From Imperialibacter roseus (GTDB lineage Bacteria > Bacteroidota > Bacteroidia > Cytophagales > Cyclobacteriaceae): a DNA stretch of 64,000 bases. A model generated the notes under the pieces. It saw only the letters and a program-made list of their open reading frames with translations. It had not been told where the DNA came from and searched no databases. The position numbers and the translations under genes were made by a program. Below, in pieces: positions 32,291-42,832 of the stretch; position 1 is the first letter of the stretch, and each line of letters starts with the position of its first letter. The DNA is taken from contig NZ_CP136051.1 of NCBI RefSeq assembly GCF_032999765.1, positions 6,590,501-6,654,500 on the forward strand. The letters run 5' to 3'.

Positions 32291-33661
32291 TTAATGCTGC
32301 GTTGACTCCAGCAAGTTCTTCCCCCTCAGCATATCCACTGAATTCGACATGCCTCTGAAATTGTGGTAGGCAGATTTCCAGATATTGCCTTTGCCACGTG
32401 GCTTCATGTCGGGCTGCTTGTCGAGGCCGCCAGAGTACCAGCCACCGTTTTCGTGGTCGATCAGGTAGGTGTCGACGTACGACCACAACAGCTTGAATTT
32501 TTCATAGTATTGGTGCTCATCCTCGGGAAATAGCTGCGACATCATCAGCAGTGCATTAAGTCCTTCCGCCTGCGCCCACCAGTTTTTGGTGTCCCGGATA
32601 ATGCGGAAGCCATCTTTGAAGTAGTAACCTTCGTCGTAAAACCCGCCGACCTCATTGTCCCAGCCAATACTCAGTGCGTGATCCACCATGGTTTTGGCCA
32701 GTGCCAGCGTTTTTGGATCGTCGTGCACGCCCAGCACATGCTCTGCTTCAAGCATCAGGAAGGCTGTTTCCACATCGTGCCCAAACGACACATGGTCGAG
32801 GTTGTGATGGCGAAGGATTACCTCTTCCGTCGAGTCTTTGAAAGAAATGGGCTGCCAGTCCGGCGTGAGGAAAAGTACCAGATAGCCTTTCGGGTTGGTA
32901 ATGGTGTCTCTGATCAGGTAGAGCAGCTCGGCCAATCGTTCTTTTACCAGCGGGTCGGGCCACACCTGGTAGAGCTCTGTCATTGCTTCCAGCAAGTGAA
33001 TGCTGCTGTTCTGGTCTTTGTAGCCCAGGTCAGAGGTGGAGGGTATGGTGTCAGGCCTCACCACCGGGGTGCCATCACGCTCCAGGTGTTGGAAGTAGCC
33101 GAGCTTATCGGGGTCATGGCTATGCTCCTCAAGCCAGTAGAAAGCTTTCTTTGCCAGCTCCAGGCCTTCCTCATCTTTGGTAGCCATGTAATACGCAGCC
33201 AGACCGTAGATGCCAAAGGCATTGCCGTAGGCAGTTTTGTCCATGGTTTTGGGATTGCCCTGCTTGTCCACCAGCTGGTAGAAGCCGCCCATTTCTTTGT
33301 CCCACATCTTATCCCGAAGAAATTTGAAACCATGCTCGGCACCTGTTTTATAAAAGGCTTTTTCAGGGTAGCGCTGAAAAGCCTTGGCATTGGTCCATAC
33401 ATGGCGGGCCTGCGTCACAATCATTTTGTCCTGATTTTCTCCCGGCTTGAAGTCATAGGTGAGGCTGCTCAGGAAACCGCCGTCTTCCTTGTCGACATCC
33501 ATCGGGTACCATTTGTCGAGCAGCTCGGTAGTAAGCGACTTCTCCATTGCATCAGCAATTTCAAGCTTTTCTTTTTGGATGGGGTTGGGGGAAGAACAGG
33601 AATACAAGCACAGGAGCCATACAAATGGGGCGAACAGCGCTTTGGGAAGATGAAATTTCAT
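32291..33661 (-). CDS. AGE-family (N-acylglucosamine 2-epimerase-like) lipoprotein
   Basis: About 456 residues. The signal peptide ends in a lipobox (CLYSC). The rest is an (alpha/alpha)6-barrel of the AGE family, with many helical repeats rich in Trp/Tyr and the motifs FLRDKMWDKEMGGFY, SSIHLLEAMTELY, HHNLDHVSFGHDVETAFL and KNWWAQAEGLNALL. These barrels act as cellobiose or mannose 2-epimerases or bind sugars. Here the lipoprotein signal places it in the envelope. The frame is open back to 33739, but ATG at 33661 (or 33667) gives the signal peptide. Note that the nag operon lies about 7 kb away. Confidence 0.85.
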   Translation of the reverse strand: MKFHLPKALFAPFVWLLCLYSCSSPNPIQKEKLEIADAMEKSLTTELLDKWYPMDVDKEDGGFLSSLTYDFKPGENQDKMIVTQARHVWTNAKAFQRYPEKAFYKTGAEHGFKFLRDKMWDKEMGGFYQLVDKQGNPKTMDKTAYGNAFGIYGLAAYYMATKDEEGLELAKKAFYWLEEHSHDPDKLGYFQHLERDGTPVVRPDTIPSTSDLGYKDQNSSIHLLEAMTELYQVWPDPLVKERLAELLYLIRDTITNPKGYLVLFLTPDWQPISFKDSTEEVILRHHNLDHVSFGHDVETAFLMLEAEHVLGVHDDPKTLALAKTMVDHALSIGWDNEVGGFYDEGYYFKDGFRIIRDTKNWWAQAEGLNALLMMSQLFPEDEHQYYEKFKLLWSYVDTYLIDHENGGWYSGGLDKQPDMKPRGKGNIWKSAYHNFRGMSNSVDMLRGKNLLESTQH

Positions 33662-33797
33662 TGTCATAGTAGTCAGAGTATTGCTTAGGTAAGTGAATAT
33701 ACTAAGACTATTGCGCATATGAACACACAGGGAAAGCATAATACACCGCCGGACAATTGTCAGGCGGGTCGGAAAAATGAGGTCTTATTTCAGGATG

Positions 33798-34877
33798 CTA
33801 GGCCAGGTTCTTCTTTCTCGTCACCCTCCAGATAATTATCAGTCCCGCCAGTATCATAGGGATGGACAATATCTGGCCCATGTTGATAGGTAGCGGATTG
33901 TTGAATTCTTCCTGCCATACCTTCACAAACTCGATCAGAAAGCGGGACGTGAAGAGCAGTGTCATGAATATACCGAAAAGGAGCCCTTCCGGCATTTTGG
34001 CTCTCTTTTTATTCCAGAGATAATAGAGGAATATGGTGAGAAACACGCAAAAAATGGACTCATAGAGCTGAGCCGGATGCCGCACAATGCCATAGGTGTA
34101 GAATTCGGCATAGGTAGTGCCATTGGCTTTGTAGAGTTCGTATTTCAGGCCATCGCCGGGGTTGTGCCAAATGTATTCGCTCAGATAACCGGAGTTGCCG
34201 AGAATTGTAGGCATTTTTGTTTGGTAGAAGCTGTGGGCTACCTGTTCGTCCACCGGCACCTCGTTGTATTTCACCAGCACATCGATAGGCGCTCTGCCAG
34301 GCACGTCGCTGGTGATTTTTGTGGTGCGGCTGATGTCTATTTCTTCAGAGCGAACAATGTACTGCTTGAGGAAATCCGCCGCCGGCGTGGCAAACACAAC
34401 CCCGTAATTGGACTCTGTTGGCTCACCAAGAATTTCGGAATTTGTAAAGTTACCAAACCGAATAAACGCTCCTGTCAGTGCCGTTACAATGGCCACCCTG
34501 TCGAGGATCCAATAGTAGGACATGCCCTTCATTTTTCTGGCAAACAGCCACAAAGCGATGAAAATGCCGATGGCACCACCGTGGCTGGCCAGTCCGCCTT
34601 CTCGTATATAAAGTATTCTGATGGGGTCACTTAAGTATTCCACCGGGTCATAAAAAAGCACATGCCCTAATCTCGCACCAACGATCGTGGCCACCACCAT
34701 GTAAAGGGTAAGCGTGTCTACTTCTTTCTCATCCCGGCCGTCGGCTTTGAACACCTTGTACATCACCTGCTGGCTCACAATGAAGCCGAGTGCGAAGAGC
34801 AATCCGTACCAGCGCACGTCAAAACTTCCAATATTAAAAATGGCCGGGTCGGGATTCCAAATAAGGTATGATAGCAT
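33798..34877 (-). CDS. lgt: Prolipoprotein diacylglyceryl transferase
   Basis: 359 residues, integral inner-membrane enzyme that transfers diacylglycerol from phosphatidylglycerol to the lipobox Cys. Family motifs are VRWYGLLFALGF near the N-terminus, GGLASHGGAIGIF and the GNFTNSEILGEPT segment. A large internal extension of about 90 residues (DISRTTKITSDVPGRAPIDV region) lies between the conserved helices. Such insertions are common in Bacteroidota Lgt. The gene lies 16 bp from trkH on the same strand. Confidence 0.94.
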   Translation of the reverse strand: MLSYLIWNPDPAIFNIGSFDVRWYGLLFALGFIVSQQVMYKVFKADGRDEKEVDTLTLYMVVATIVGARLGHVLFYDPVEYLSDPIRILYIREGGLASHGGAIGIFIALWLFARKMKGMSYYWILDRVAIVTALTGAFIRFGNFTNSEILGEPTESNYGVVFATPAADFLKQYIVRSEEIDISRTTKITSDVPGRAPIDVLVKYNEVPVDEQVAHSFYQTKMPTILGNSGYLSEYIWHNPGDGLKYELYKANGTTYAEFYTYGIVRHPAQLYESIFCVFLTIFLYYLWNKKRAKMPEGLLFGIFMTLLFTSRFLIEFVKVWQEEFNNPLPINMGQILSIPMILAGLIIIWRVTRKKNLA

Positions 34878-34892
34878 TCTTTCGATATTGAT

Positions 34893-36353
34893 TTAACTGT
34901 GTTTTCTCCAAAAGTAGGGCGTAAATAACATAAGAACAGTAAACAATTCCAACCTGCCCACAAGCATTAAAAACGAAAGTATCCACTTAGCAACGACGGG
35001 CAGGTGAGCGAAATTGTCGACCGGCCCAACGGTACCCAGTCCTGGGCCAATATTACCCAGGCAGGTGGCCACCGAGCCAATGGCAGTCATGAAGTCGACT
35101 CCGGTGGCAGCAATCGCTACCGAGCCCACCCCAAACACGCTGATATAGATCATGATAAAGGCCAGGATGTTGAACGTGATGTCCCTGGTTATAGCTTTTT
35201 TATTGAATCGCACCGGAATCACTGCCGACGGATGGATCTGTCTTTTTAGCTCAAGCACGCTGTTCTTGAAAAGGATCACATGGCGCACAATTTTTACTCC
35301 GCCAGCTGTGGAACCGGCCGAGGCACCGAAGAACATTAGCACAAAGAAGAGCACGGTGAGAAACGGTGTCCATGAGGTGTAGTCCGCTGATACATAGCCA
35401 GTGGTTGTCACCACCGAAACCACCTGAAAGAGCCCATCACGAAAGGACTTTTCAAAAGAGGAATCGCTGACAAAATAGATGGTAAACGCCACCAGGAGTG
35501 CATTGAAAGAGCAAAACAGCACATAGTATTTAAACTCTTCGTTGGAAAAAACCTTTTTGAAGTATCCTTTAAAAATAAAGTATGTCATTGTGAAATTGGT
35601 GCCCGCCAAAAACATGAACACAATAATCACATACTGAATAAAAGGTGAAGTGTAATAGGCGATGCTGGCGTTTTTGGTAGAAAAGCCACCGGTGGCCATG
35701 GTTGTCAGGGCATGGTTGATGGCGTCGTAGAAGGTCATGCCTCCTACCCAAAGCAACACTGTTTCTATACCGGTAAGCCCGATGTAAATCAGCCAGAGGC
35801 GCTTGGCAGTTTCCTTGATGCGGGGTTGCAGCTTGTCGGGAGAAATGCCCGGAGCTTCCGCTACAAATAGCTGCATACCGCCAATACCCAATATAGGCAA
35901 AACGGCCACTGCCAGTACAATAATTCCCATGCCACCGATCCACTGAGTGAGGCTTCGCCAGAAAAGAATGCCTTTGTGTACCGACTCAATGTCAGTGAGA
36001 ATGGAGGCGCCTGTGGTAGAGTAGCCCGAGATAGTTTCAAAGAAGGCGTTGGTGAAATTGGGAATGGCGCCGCTAAGGATGTAGGGAAGGGAGCCAAAAA
36101 GGGACATCAAAAACCAGCCCAGCGTTACTATGAGATAGCCGTCTCGTTTTTTTAGCTCTTTGTCTTTGATTTTACGGGTCGAAAACCACATCATAAAGCC
36201 CGTGCCAAGTGTGATGGCACTGGCCAGCGATATACCGGCCAGGTCGCCCTCATTGTAAGAAAGTGAAATCGGAATACACAGTAGCATCAATATCCCATTC
36301 ATAATGAGCAAAACGCTCAGGATATTCGCCATCACCGGTACATTGAATCTCAT
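34893..36353 (-). CDS. trkH: TrkH-type potassium uptake protein
   Basis: 486 residues, inner-membrane K+ channel-like subunit built from four repeats with pore loops. Recognisable segments are FFETISGYSTTGASILTDIE, TMATGGFSTKN, VVTTTGYVSADY and the late ATCLGNIGPGLG, the selectivity-filter regions of the M1-P-M2 repeats. It pairs with the TrkA regulatory subunit encoded by the overlapping upstream gene (ATGA). It imports K+ for osmotic balance. Confidence 0.95.
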   Translation of the reverse strand: MRFNVPVMANILSVLLIMNGILMLLCIPISLSYNEGDLAGISLASAITLGTGFMMWFSTRKIKDKELKKRDGYLIVTLGWFLMSLFGSLPYILSGAIPNFTNAFFETISGYSTTGASILTDIESVHKGILFWRSLTQWIGGMGIIVLAVAVLPILGIGGMQLFVAEAPGISPDKLQPRIKETAKRLWLIYIGLTGIETVLLWVGGMTFYDAINHALTTMATGGFSTKNASIAYYTSPFIQYVIIVFMFLAGTNFTMTYFIFKGYFKKVFSNEEFKYYVLFCSFNALLVAFTIYFVSDSSFEKSFRDGLFQVVSVVTTTGYVSADYTSWTPFLTVLFFVLMFFGASAGSTAGGVKIVRHVILFKNSVLELKRQIHPSAVIPVRFNKKAITRDITFNILAFIMIYISVFGVGSVAIAATGVDFMTAIGSVATCLGNIGPGLGTVGPVDNFAHLPVVAKWILSFLMLVGRLELFTVLMLFTPYFWRKHS

Positions 36354-37690
36354 TTAAAGAAGCTTTCTACTTTATGAAGACATTCGGGACGAATCAAAAC
36401 AACGACCCGATCTTTGGGCTCGAAACGGAAGGAACCTCTCACAGTGTGTCCTCTTCCTCTTCTGATCACACCACCCACAACGGCAGATTTAGGAAAGTCA
36501 AGATTGCGCAATTCATCTGCCAATATCTTGCTTTCTGGCTTTACTTCAAACTCCAGGATTTCCGCATCCACTCCATGAATACTCGTTAGGTTGAGCACTT
36601 CTCCTTTTCTGATGTACCGGAAAATAAAGTTGGCAGCAATCAGCTTTTTATTGATCATCGTATCCACACCGATATTCTGCGAAAGGTGGATATAGTCGAT
36701 GTTTTCTACCAGGGCAATTGTCTTGGTCACGCCATGGTTTTTGGCCACAAGACAAGAAATAATATTGGTTTCGGAGTTCCCTGTTACGGCTATAAAAGCA
36801 TCCATATCGGTGATGCCTTCTTCCATCAGCAAGTCGATATCACGTCCGTCACCATTGATGATCAGGGTGTCGGGCAGCATGTCGGCCAGCTCAAAGCACT
36901 TCTCCTTGTCCTGCTCAATCAGCTTGATATTATACTTTTTAGAAAGGCGCCTGGCGGTGTTGATACCTACTTTGGAGCCACCAAGTATCATGATATTCTT
37001 AATGTCTGTCCGCTTTTTCCCCGAAAGATCCATTACCCTGTCGACGCCGTCGGGCTGAGCGATAAAATAGGCGTGGTCATTGGCTTTGAAGGCATTTTCA
37101 CCATGAGGAATGATGGTCTCGTTGTTCCTCAAAATGGCCACCGTGGTAAAGCTGTTGTCGGGGTTGAGGTAAGCGGTTTCGCTCAGTGTTTTCTCAGCCA
37201 GCTCTCCATTGTCGTCGATAGTAATGCCGACGAGCGAAAGCAGGCCGTTGTCGAAGTCGAATGTGTCGGTGAGGGCCGACTCACGAAGGAGTCGTTTGAT
37301 TTCCTTTGCAGCTAACGATTCAGGAGAAATGATTTCGTCAATGCCTATTGTTTTGAGGTCGAGGATATCTTTGCCTAGAAGAAACTCAATGTTGCTGATC
37401 CGGGCGACAGTGCGCTTGGCACCAAGGTTTTTGCCGATGATGCATGTGGCAATATTGGTTTCCTCATTGGAAGTAACCGAAATCAGGAGGTCTGCTTTGC
37501 TTATGTTGGCATCCAGTAAAACACTGTAGGAGGTCGAACTTCCCCTGATAGTTGCCACGTCCAGATGGTTGGCAGCATACTTTAGTTTTTCCTGGTCAAG
37601 ATCAATCAGAATGATGTCTTGTTCTTCGTAGGCGAGCAGCTTTGCTAAGTGAAATCCTACGTCTCCTGCCCCTGCTATTATTATTCTCAT
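36350..37690 (-). CDS. trkA: TrkA-type potassium uptake regulatory protein
   Basis: 446 residues with two RCK (TrkA-N plus TrkA-C) units. Each TrkA-N domain begins with a Rossmann nucleotide-binding motif: MRIIIAGAGDVGFHLAKLL at the N-terminus and NIMILGGSKVGINTARRL in the middle. The acidic residue that binds the ribose follows each. The protein binds NAD(H)/ATP on the cytoplasmic side and gates TrkH. The stop overlaps the trkH start (ATGA). Upstream are 234 bp shared with the divergent M16 protease gene. Confidence 0.95.
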   Translation of the reverse strand: MRIIIAGAGDVGFHLAKLLAYEEQDIILIDLDQEKLKYAANHLDVATIRGSSTSYSVLLDANISKADLLISVTSNEETNIATCIIGKNLGAKRTVARISNIEFLLGKDILDLKTIGIDEIISPESLAAKEIKRLLRESALTDTFDFDNGLLSLVGITIDDNGELAEKTLSETAYLNPDNSFTTVAILRNNETIIPHGENAFKANDHAYFIAQPDGVDRVMDLSGKKRTDIKNIMILGGSKVGINTARRLSKKYNIKLIEQDKEKCFELADMLPDTLIINGDGRDIDLLMEEGITDMDAFIAVTGNSETNIISCLVAKNHGVTKTIALVENIDYIHLSQNIGVDTMINKKLIAANFIFRYIRKGEVLNLTSIHGVDAEILEFEVKPESKILADELRNLDFPKSAVVGGVIRRGRGHTVRGSFRFEPKDRVVVLIRPECLHKVESFFK

Positions 37691-37924
37691 TTGATACTCT
37701 GATCAAAAAGTGACTGCAAATATAGAAAATAAACCATAGCCTGTGTAAAACCTTTTGATTGTTAATGTGGCGCATTTGAGCCAGTGCGAACCAGTCTGTA
37801 CGGGACATTAATTGACTAATAATAGTTCAGAAAATATTATCTTCATGGTTTAGCACGTGACAAAAAATACTTTTTTCAGAACACTCTACATTCAAATACT
37901 CATTCATTAACCAAATAAAAATCC

Positions 37925-40890
37925 ATGAAAACCAAGCTTGGAATTATTATTTGCCTGTTGGCCCTGGCAGCTTGCACGCAAAACAAGGAAACAAATTACG
38001 AAATAAAAAAGGCGGAGAGCGGCGGCTTCACGTATGAATACGTTGACGGCGATCCTTTAAAAACCAGAATTTATACCCTGAGCAATGGGCTCAAAGTCTA
38101 CTTGAGTGACTACAAGAATGAGCCCCGCATTCAAACAGCCATAGCCGTGAAAGCGGGTGGCAAAAATGACCCGGCCGACAATACTGGCCTGGCTCACTAC
38201 CTGGAGCATATGATGTTCAAGGGCACGGCCACTTTCGGCACGCAAGACTGGGAAACCGAAAGCGTGCTGGTCGACAGTGTGGAGGCACTTTTTAATCAAT
38301 ATAAAGAAATTTCCGACCCAGAAGAACGTAAAAAGCACTACCGCATCATTGACCAGGTGTCCATTGAAGCATCCAAATATGCCATTGCCAACGAATATGA
38401 TAAGATGGTTTCGGGCATTGGCGCCAAAGGCACTAACGCTTATACGACTAATGATCGCACGGTTTATATCAACGACATACCAGCTAACCAGCTGGAAAAC
38501 TGGCTGAAAATTGAATCCAATAGGTTTCAAATGATTGTCAATCGCCTTTTTCATACGGAACTGGAAGCAGTGTATGAGGAGAAAAATCGCAGCCTTGACA
38601 GCGACATTTGGAAGGGGTTTGAGGCGATGCTAAGTGCTTTGTTCAAAGAGCATCCCTACGGTACCCAAACGGTGATTGGTACTATTGATCACCTTAAGAA
38701 CCCCTCCATTACTGAGATCAAAAATTATTTCTATAAATACTATGTCCCCAACAATGTGGGCATTTGCCTAAGTGGTGATTTGGACCTCGATGCCACCATC
38801 ACATTGATCGACAAATACTTTGGAAGCTGGAAGCCTAATGAAACACTGCCCACATGGACGCCAGTGCAGGAAGCGCCTCTCACAGCGCCAATTGTGACAG
38901 AGGTGTTGGGGCCCGATGCGGAACGCATCATGATGGGCTTCCGGTTGCCAGGGAGGTCGAGTAGAGACTATATCATGGTCAGACTCATCGACAATATACT
39001 GGCCAATAGTCAGGCTGGTTTGGTAGACCTCGACCTGGTGAAACAGCAGAAGGTGTTGGAGGCATCCACCTTCGTGTACGACATGAACGACTACAGCATG
39101 CAAGTGCTGATGGCAAGCCCCAAAGATGGCCAAACGCTTGATCAGCTTCGAGACCTTTTTCTGGAGGAGCTTGAGAAAATCAAAACAGGAAACTTCGATG
39201 ACTGGCTGATTTCTGCTGTGGTGAATGACTTGAAAAAGAACCAGCTCAATCAGCACCAGTACAATTGGGCAAGGTCCAACGACCTGGTCGTGGCTTTCAC
39301 CAGCAACATGCCCTGGGGCGACTTTGTGTCGGAGTTCGACCGGATGTCGAAGGTGACAAAGGAAGACGTGATGGTCTACGCCAAAGCCAACTTTGGCGAC
39401 AACTATGCGCTCGTTTACAAGCGGACGGGCAAAGATCCGAATGCGCAGCAGGTGGAAAAGCCGGAGATCACCAAAGTGGAGCTCAATAGGGAAGCCAAAT
39501 CGCCATTTCATGAAGCGATTATCAATAGCGAGCCTCCGAAGTTGAAGCCATTGTTTGTGGACTACGACAAGGACATTGAGGAATTGACAATGAAGAATGA
39601 CCTGGAAGTGCTTTACACGCAAAATGATGAGAACGACTTGTTCAGGCTATACTACAAGGCCGACTTTGGTACGAATATCGACCCGAAAATAAAGGTAGCT
39701 GTTGACTACCTCGAGTTTGTAGGCACACCGACTTACACAGCCGAGGAAATACAGAAGGAGCTTTTCAAACTGGGGTGCAACTTCTCGGTATTTTCTTCTG
39801 CCGAAGAAAGCTATGTAATGCTAACGGGCCTTTCTGAAAACATGGAAAAAGCGATGGTGATCTTTGAGGATTTGCTGGCCAATGCCCAGCCGGACGAGGA
39901 GGCACTTGCCAAACTGAAAGAAGGATACTGAAAGAAAGAGAAGACCAGAAAAAGAACAAATCAGCCATACTTTTCAGCGGACTGATGAACTACGGACTCT
40001 ATGGTGCTCAGTCGCCATTCACCAATGTGGTGTCGAACACGGACCTGATGAATCTCAATTCGGAGGAGCTGCTTGATCTTACCCGGAACTTCACGAAGAC
40101 CACTCACAAAGTGATGTATTATGGCCCGGTAGAGTCAAAAAAGCTCGTAGCCATCTTAAATACGAACCACAAACTGCCTGAAACCATGTTACCGCTTCCT
40201 GAGCCGAAGGAGTTCGCCAAGCAGGAAGTTGACAAGCCAAAAGTTTTTTGGGCCGATTATGACATGGTGCAGGAAGAAATACTGTTCTTAACCAGGGGCG
40301 AAGAATTCGACGTGAACCTGATGCCTGAAACGGAGCTCTACAATGAGTATTTTGGCGGCAACATGGGCTCTATTGTTTTTCAGGAGATAAGAGAAGCACA
40401 GGGGTTGGCTTACTCGGTTTGGGCCAATTATTCCACAGCAGATGAGGTGGGTAAAAACAATCACTTCTTTGCTTACGTGGGCACACAGGCCGACAAGCAA
40501 AATCAGGCGGTGCCGGCTTTGCTCAATATCATTGAGGACCTTCCTGAGTCAGAGACTGGTTTGGCAACTGCCAAAAAGTCGATCATGAGCCAGATCGAGA
40601 GCGAGCGCATCACCCGCTGGAGCAAGCTTTTTAACTATGAGAGTGCTAGGGATATGGAGCTGGATCACGATATCAGAAAAGATATTTATGAAAAGATTCC
40701 GACCATGACCATGGAGGATGTGGTAGCCTTTCAGAAGCAGTATGTGAAAGGGAAGAAGTATAACATGATGGTGCTGGGCGACAAGGACAAGATCGACTTC
40801 AAAGGCCTTCAGCAATATGGTGAAGTGAAGCAGCTGACCCTGGAAGAGCTATTTGGCTATGACAAAGTAGAGAAGATTAATATTCAGTAA
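37925..40890 (+). pseudogene. M16 (pitrilysin-type) metalloprotease, split by a one-base frameshift
   Basis: The first ORF (37925-39931) encodes 668 residues with a lipobox (LALAAC, Cys17) and the inverted zinc motif HYLEH (H91, E94, H95), with the third ligand Glu in EAVYEEKNRSLDSD. The second ORF (from 39985) continues the C-terminal repeat domains. Between them frame 1 ends at KLKEGY then TGA. The other frame reads RRILKEREDQKKNKSAILFS and leads directly into LMNYGLYG. One base appears lost near 39919-39922. Together the parts make a normal full-length M16 protein of about 985 residues. The zinc site is intact, so it may be a recently inactivated periplasmic protease, or the shift may be a sequencing error. 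The terminator is at 40905-40945. Confidence 0.88.
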
Positions 40891-40904
40891 AGCATTTTTG
40901 ATTG

Positions 40905-40945
40905 CCGGAGCTTTCGGCCAGCCAGGTCGGGAGCTCCGGTTTTTT
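40905..40945 (+). terminator. Intrinsic terminator after the M16 protease gene
   Basis: Stem CCGGAGCT (40905-40912) / AGCTCCGG (40932-40939) followed by a run of six T. The T run touches the nagA stop codon of the convergent operon. Confidence 0.85.
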
Positions 40946-42089
40946 ATGTTTCAAAAGCCAATGCTCCGCACTTGTAGACCTTTTGAATTGCAATCTTTTC
41001 CTCAAAAGTAAAGATAACAGCGTCTTCACAGGCTATTTTATTGGGCTCTCTGTGGGTATTCATCAGGCTGTCTGGAATGACCGATGCCATTTTCCAGGCC
41101 TGGCTTAAGCTTGCCACTTGATGTGTTACCAGGTATCCCACATTCTGAAGCAACGTCATGGCGGCACCGGCAAGCAGTCCGTTTCCACCCTCCATACTCA
41201 GTCGACCATTAGGTTCGAGCTTCACCTGGCCACCAATATGAGTGTTGTAAACACCAGGCTTCATGCCAGTAAATAGGGTGGCATCGCTTACCAGGAAACA
41301 GTTTTTTCCTTTTGCCTTCATGACAACTTTCATGAAGCTATCGGGAAGATGGAAACCGTCTGCGATAATGCTCGGGCAGAGCCTATCCTGTGCCAGTTGC
41401 TCCCAAATGATATTGGGGTGCCTGGGCAGCATGAGTGGAACTGCATTGCCGATATGTGTTGACATGGTGGCCCCGGCGTCAACTGCTTTTTGAATTTGCT
41501 CGGGTGAAGCCAGGCTATGACCTATTGACACCAGCACTCTACTTTTTACTGCGCTGGAAATAAACGCTGCCGAGTTGTCCCACTCAGGGGAAAGGGTAAT
41601 CATCTTGATCCGGTTGCCGGCAGCTTTCTGAAAACGCATGAACAGCTCCCAATCGGGCGCCTTCACATATTTTTTATTATGTGCACCTCTGGCCCCCTCT
41701 TCTTTCGAAATGAAAGGCCCTTCAAGATGGATGCCGCCAACGCACTGGCCAAGCAAATCATGATGACGGCAGGCTTCGTTGATGGTGGCCAGCAGTTGGC
41801 AAATGTTTTCGTCGGAATTGGTAATGATAGTAGGGAAGAAAGTGGTTACGCCCTGGCTCAGAAGAAATTTGGCAGCGTTTAGGAGGTCTTCCCCGCTCAG
41901 AGATGTATTGTTGAAGTCAATCCCATTGACGCCATTCACCTGGAGGTCCACAAGGCCTGGCCCCACAAACAAAACCTGGTCAGACACGGAACTTGATTTT
42001 GATAAAGCCGATATTCCGTTGATGGCATTCACTGTTACGTGGCAACCATTAAGGCAGTCGATAGCTTCGATAAATGACGCTTCTTTCAT
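40944..42089 (-). CDS. nagA: N-acetylglucosamine-6-phosphate deacetylase
   Basis: About 381 residues of the amidohydrolase superfamily. Family motifs are VDLQVNGVNGIDFN, GGIHLEGPFISKEEGARGAHN (metal-binding Glu), a later SIGHSLASPEQ and IIADGFHLPDSF, and LVSDATLFTG (Asp). The enzyme removes acetate from GlcNAc-6-phosphate in the cytoplasm. A TTG precedes the ATG by one codon; ATG at 42089 is preferred because the nagB stop and this start share a base (TGATG), giving translational coupling. It is the last gene of the operon running from 48217. Confidence 0.95.
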   Translation of the reverse strand: MKEASFIEAIDCLNGCHVTVNAINGISALSKSSSVSDQVLFVGPGLVDLQVNGVNGIDFNNTSLSGEDLLNAAKFLLSQGVTTFFPTIITNSDENICQLLATINEACRHHDLLGQCVGGIHLEGPFISKEEGARGAHNKKYVKAPDWELFMRFQKAAGNRIKMITLSPEWDNSAAFISSAVKSRVLVSIGHSLASPEQIQKAVDAGATMSTHIGNAVPLMLPRHPNIIWEQLAQDRLCPSIIADGFHLPDSFMKVVMKAKGKNCFLVSDATLFTGMKPGVYNTHIGGQVKLEPNGRLSMEGGNGLLAGAAMTLLQNVGYLVTHQVASLSQAWKMASVIPDSLMNTHREPNKIACEDAVIFTFEEKIAIQKVYKCGALAFET

Positions 42090-42832
42090 CAAGCAGATGG
42101 AATGTAGTTTTCGCCGAAGGAATCAGGATCGAGAAAAAGCTGGCAGCCGCCGTGGTTTCTCAGAATAGAGGCCGGGCAGCTTGTAGAAATAGGTCCAATC
42201 AGCGCATCGGTCACGGCATTTCGTTTGCTCAATCCGGGCACTACACAAAACAGATTCTTTCCAGCCATCAGCGTGGGAATAGTAAGCGTAAGTGCATGCG
42301 TAGGCACGGCGTCGAAAGATGGGAAACACCCGTCGTTGACCTGCTGTTGCCGGCACGGAACATCCAATTCCACCACCTTCACTGTTTCCGGGTCGTTGAA
42401 ATTAGCCACGGGCGGGTCGTTGAAGGCAATGTGACCGTTTTCTCCTATGCCCAGGCAGACGATATCAATAGGCTTCTCAGTCAAAAGTTGGGTGTATCTT
42501 GCTAGTTCATTGTCCCCTCCGTTTCCGTCGAGGAGGTTGATTTGCTTTAAAGGGACATGGTCAAACAAATGATTACTCAGGAAGTAACCAAAAGACTGCT
42601 GCGATCCAGCGGGTAATCCTACATATTCATCCATATGGAAAGCCACTATCTTTTGCCACGGAATAAATTCACTCTTTTTCAGAAAGTCCAGCACTTCATT
42701 TTGTGAAGGAGCAGCGGCAAATATCATCCGTACCTCGTCTTGTTTTTTCAGTAGGTTCAGTATCTCTAGTTCTACTGCCTTCCCCGCAGCAACCCCCATC
42801 TCCGTTCTGTTTTTGTATACTTTAACCTTCAT
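42089..42832 (-). CDS. nagB: Glucosamine-6-phosphate deaminase
   Basis: 247 residues. The motifs HMDEYVGLPA (catalytic Asp), GENGHIAFNDPP and the C-terminal Gly-rich part are those of NagB, which converts glucosamine-6-phosphate to fructose-6-phosphate and ammonia. It is coupled to nagA (TGATG) and overlaps the SSS symporter gene by 11 bp. Length is on the short side for NagB but within the family range. Confidence 0.94.
   Translation of the reverse strand: MKVKVYKNRTEMGVAAGKAVELEILNLLKKQDEVRMIFAAAPSQNEVLDFLKKSEFIPWQKIVAFHMDEYVGLPAGSQQSFGYFLSNHLFDHVPLKQINLLDGNGGDNELARYTQLLTEKPIDIVCLGIGENGHIAFNDPPVANFNDPETVKVVELDVPCRQQQVNDGCFPSFDAVPTHALTLTIPTLMAGKNLFCVVPGLSKRNAVTDALIGPISTSCPASILRNHGGCQLFLDPDSFGENYIPSA

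Noticed and set aside
39910-39985. Programmed -1 frameshifting in the M16 protease gene
   Set aside because: The required shift direction fits -1, but no X-XXY-YYZ slippery heptamer or downstream stem is visible. A lost base is simpler.
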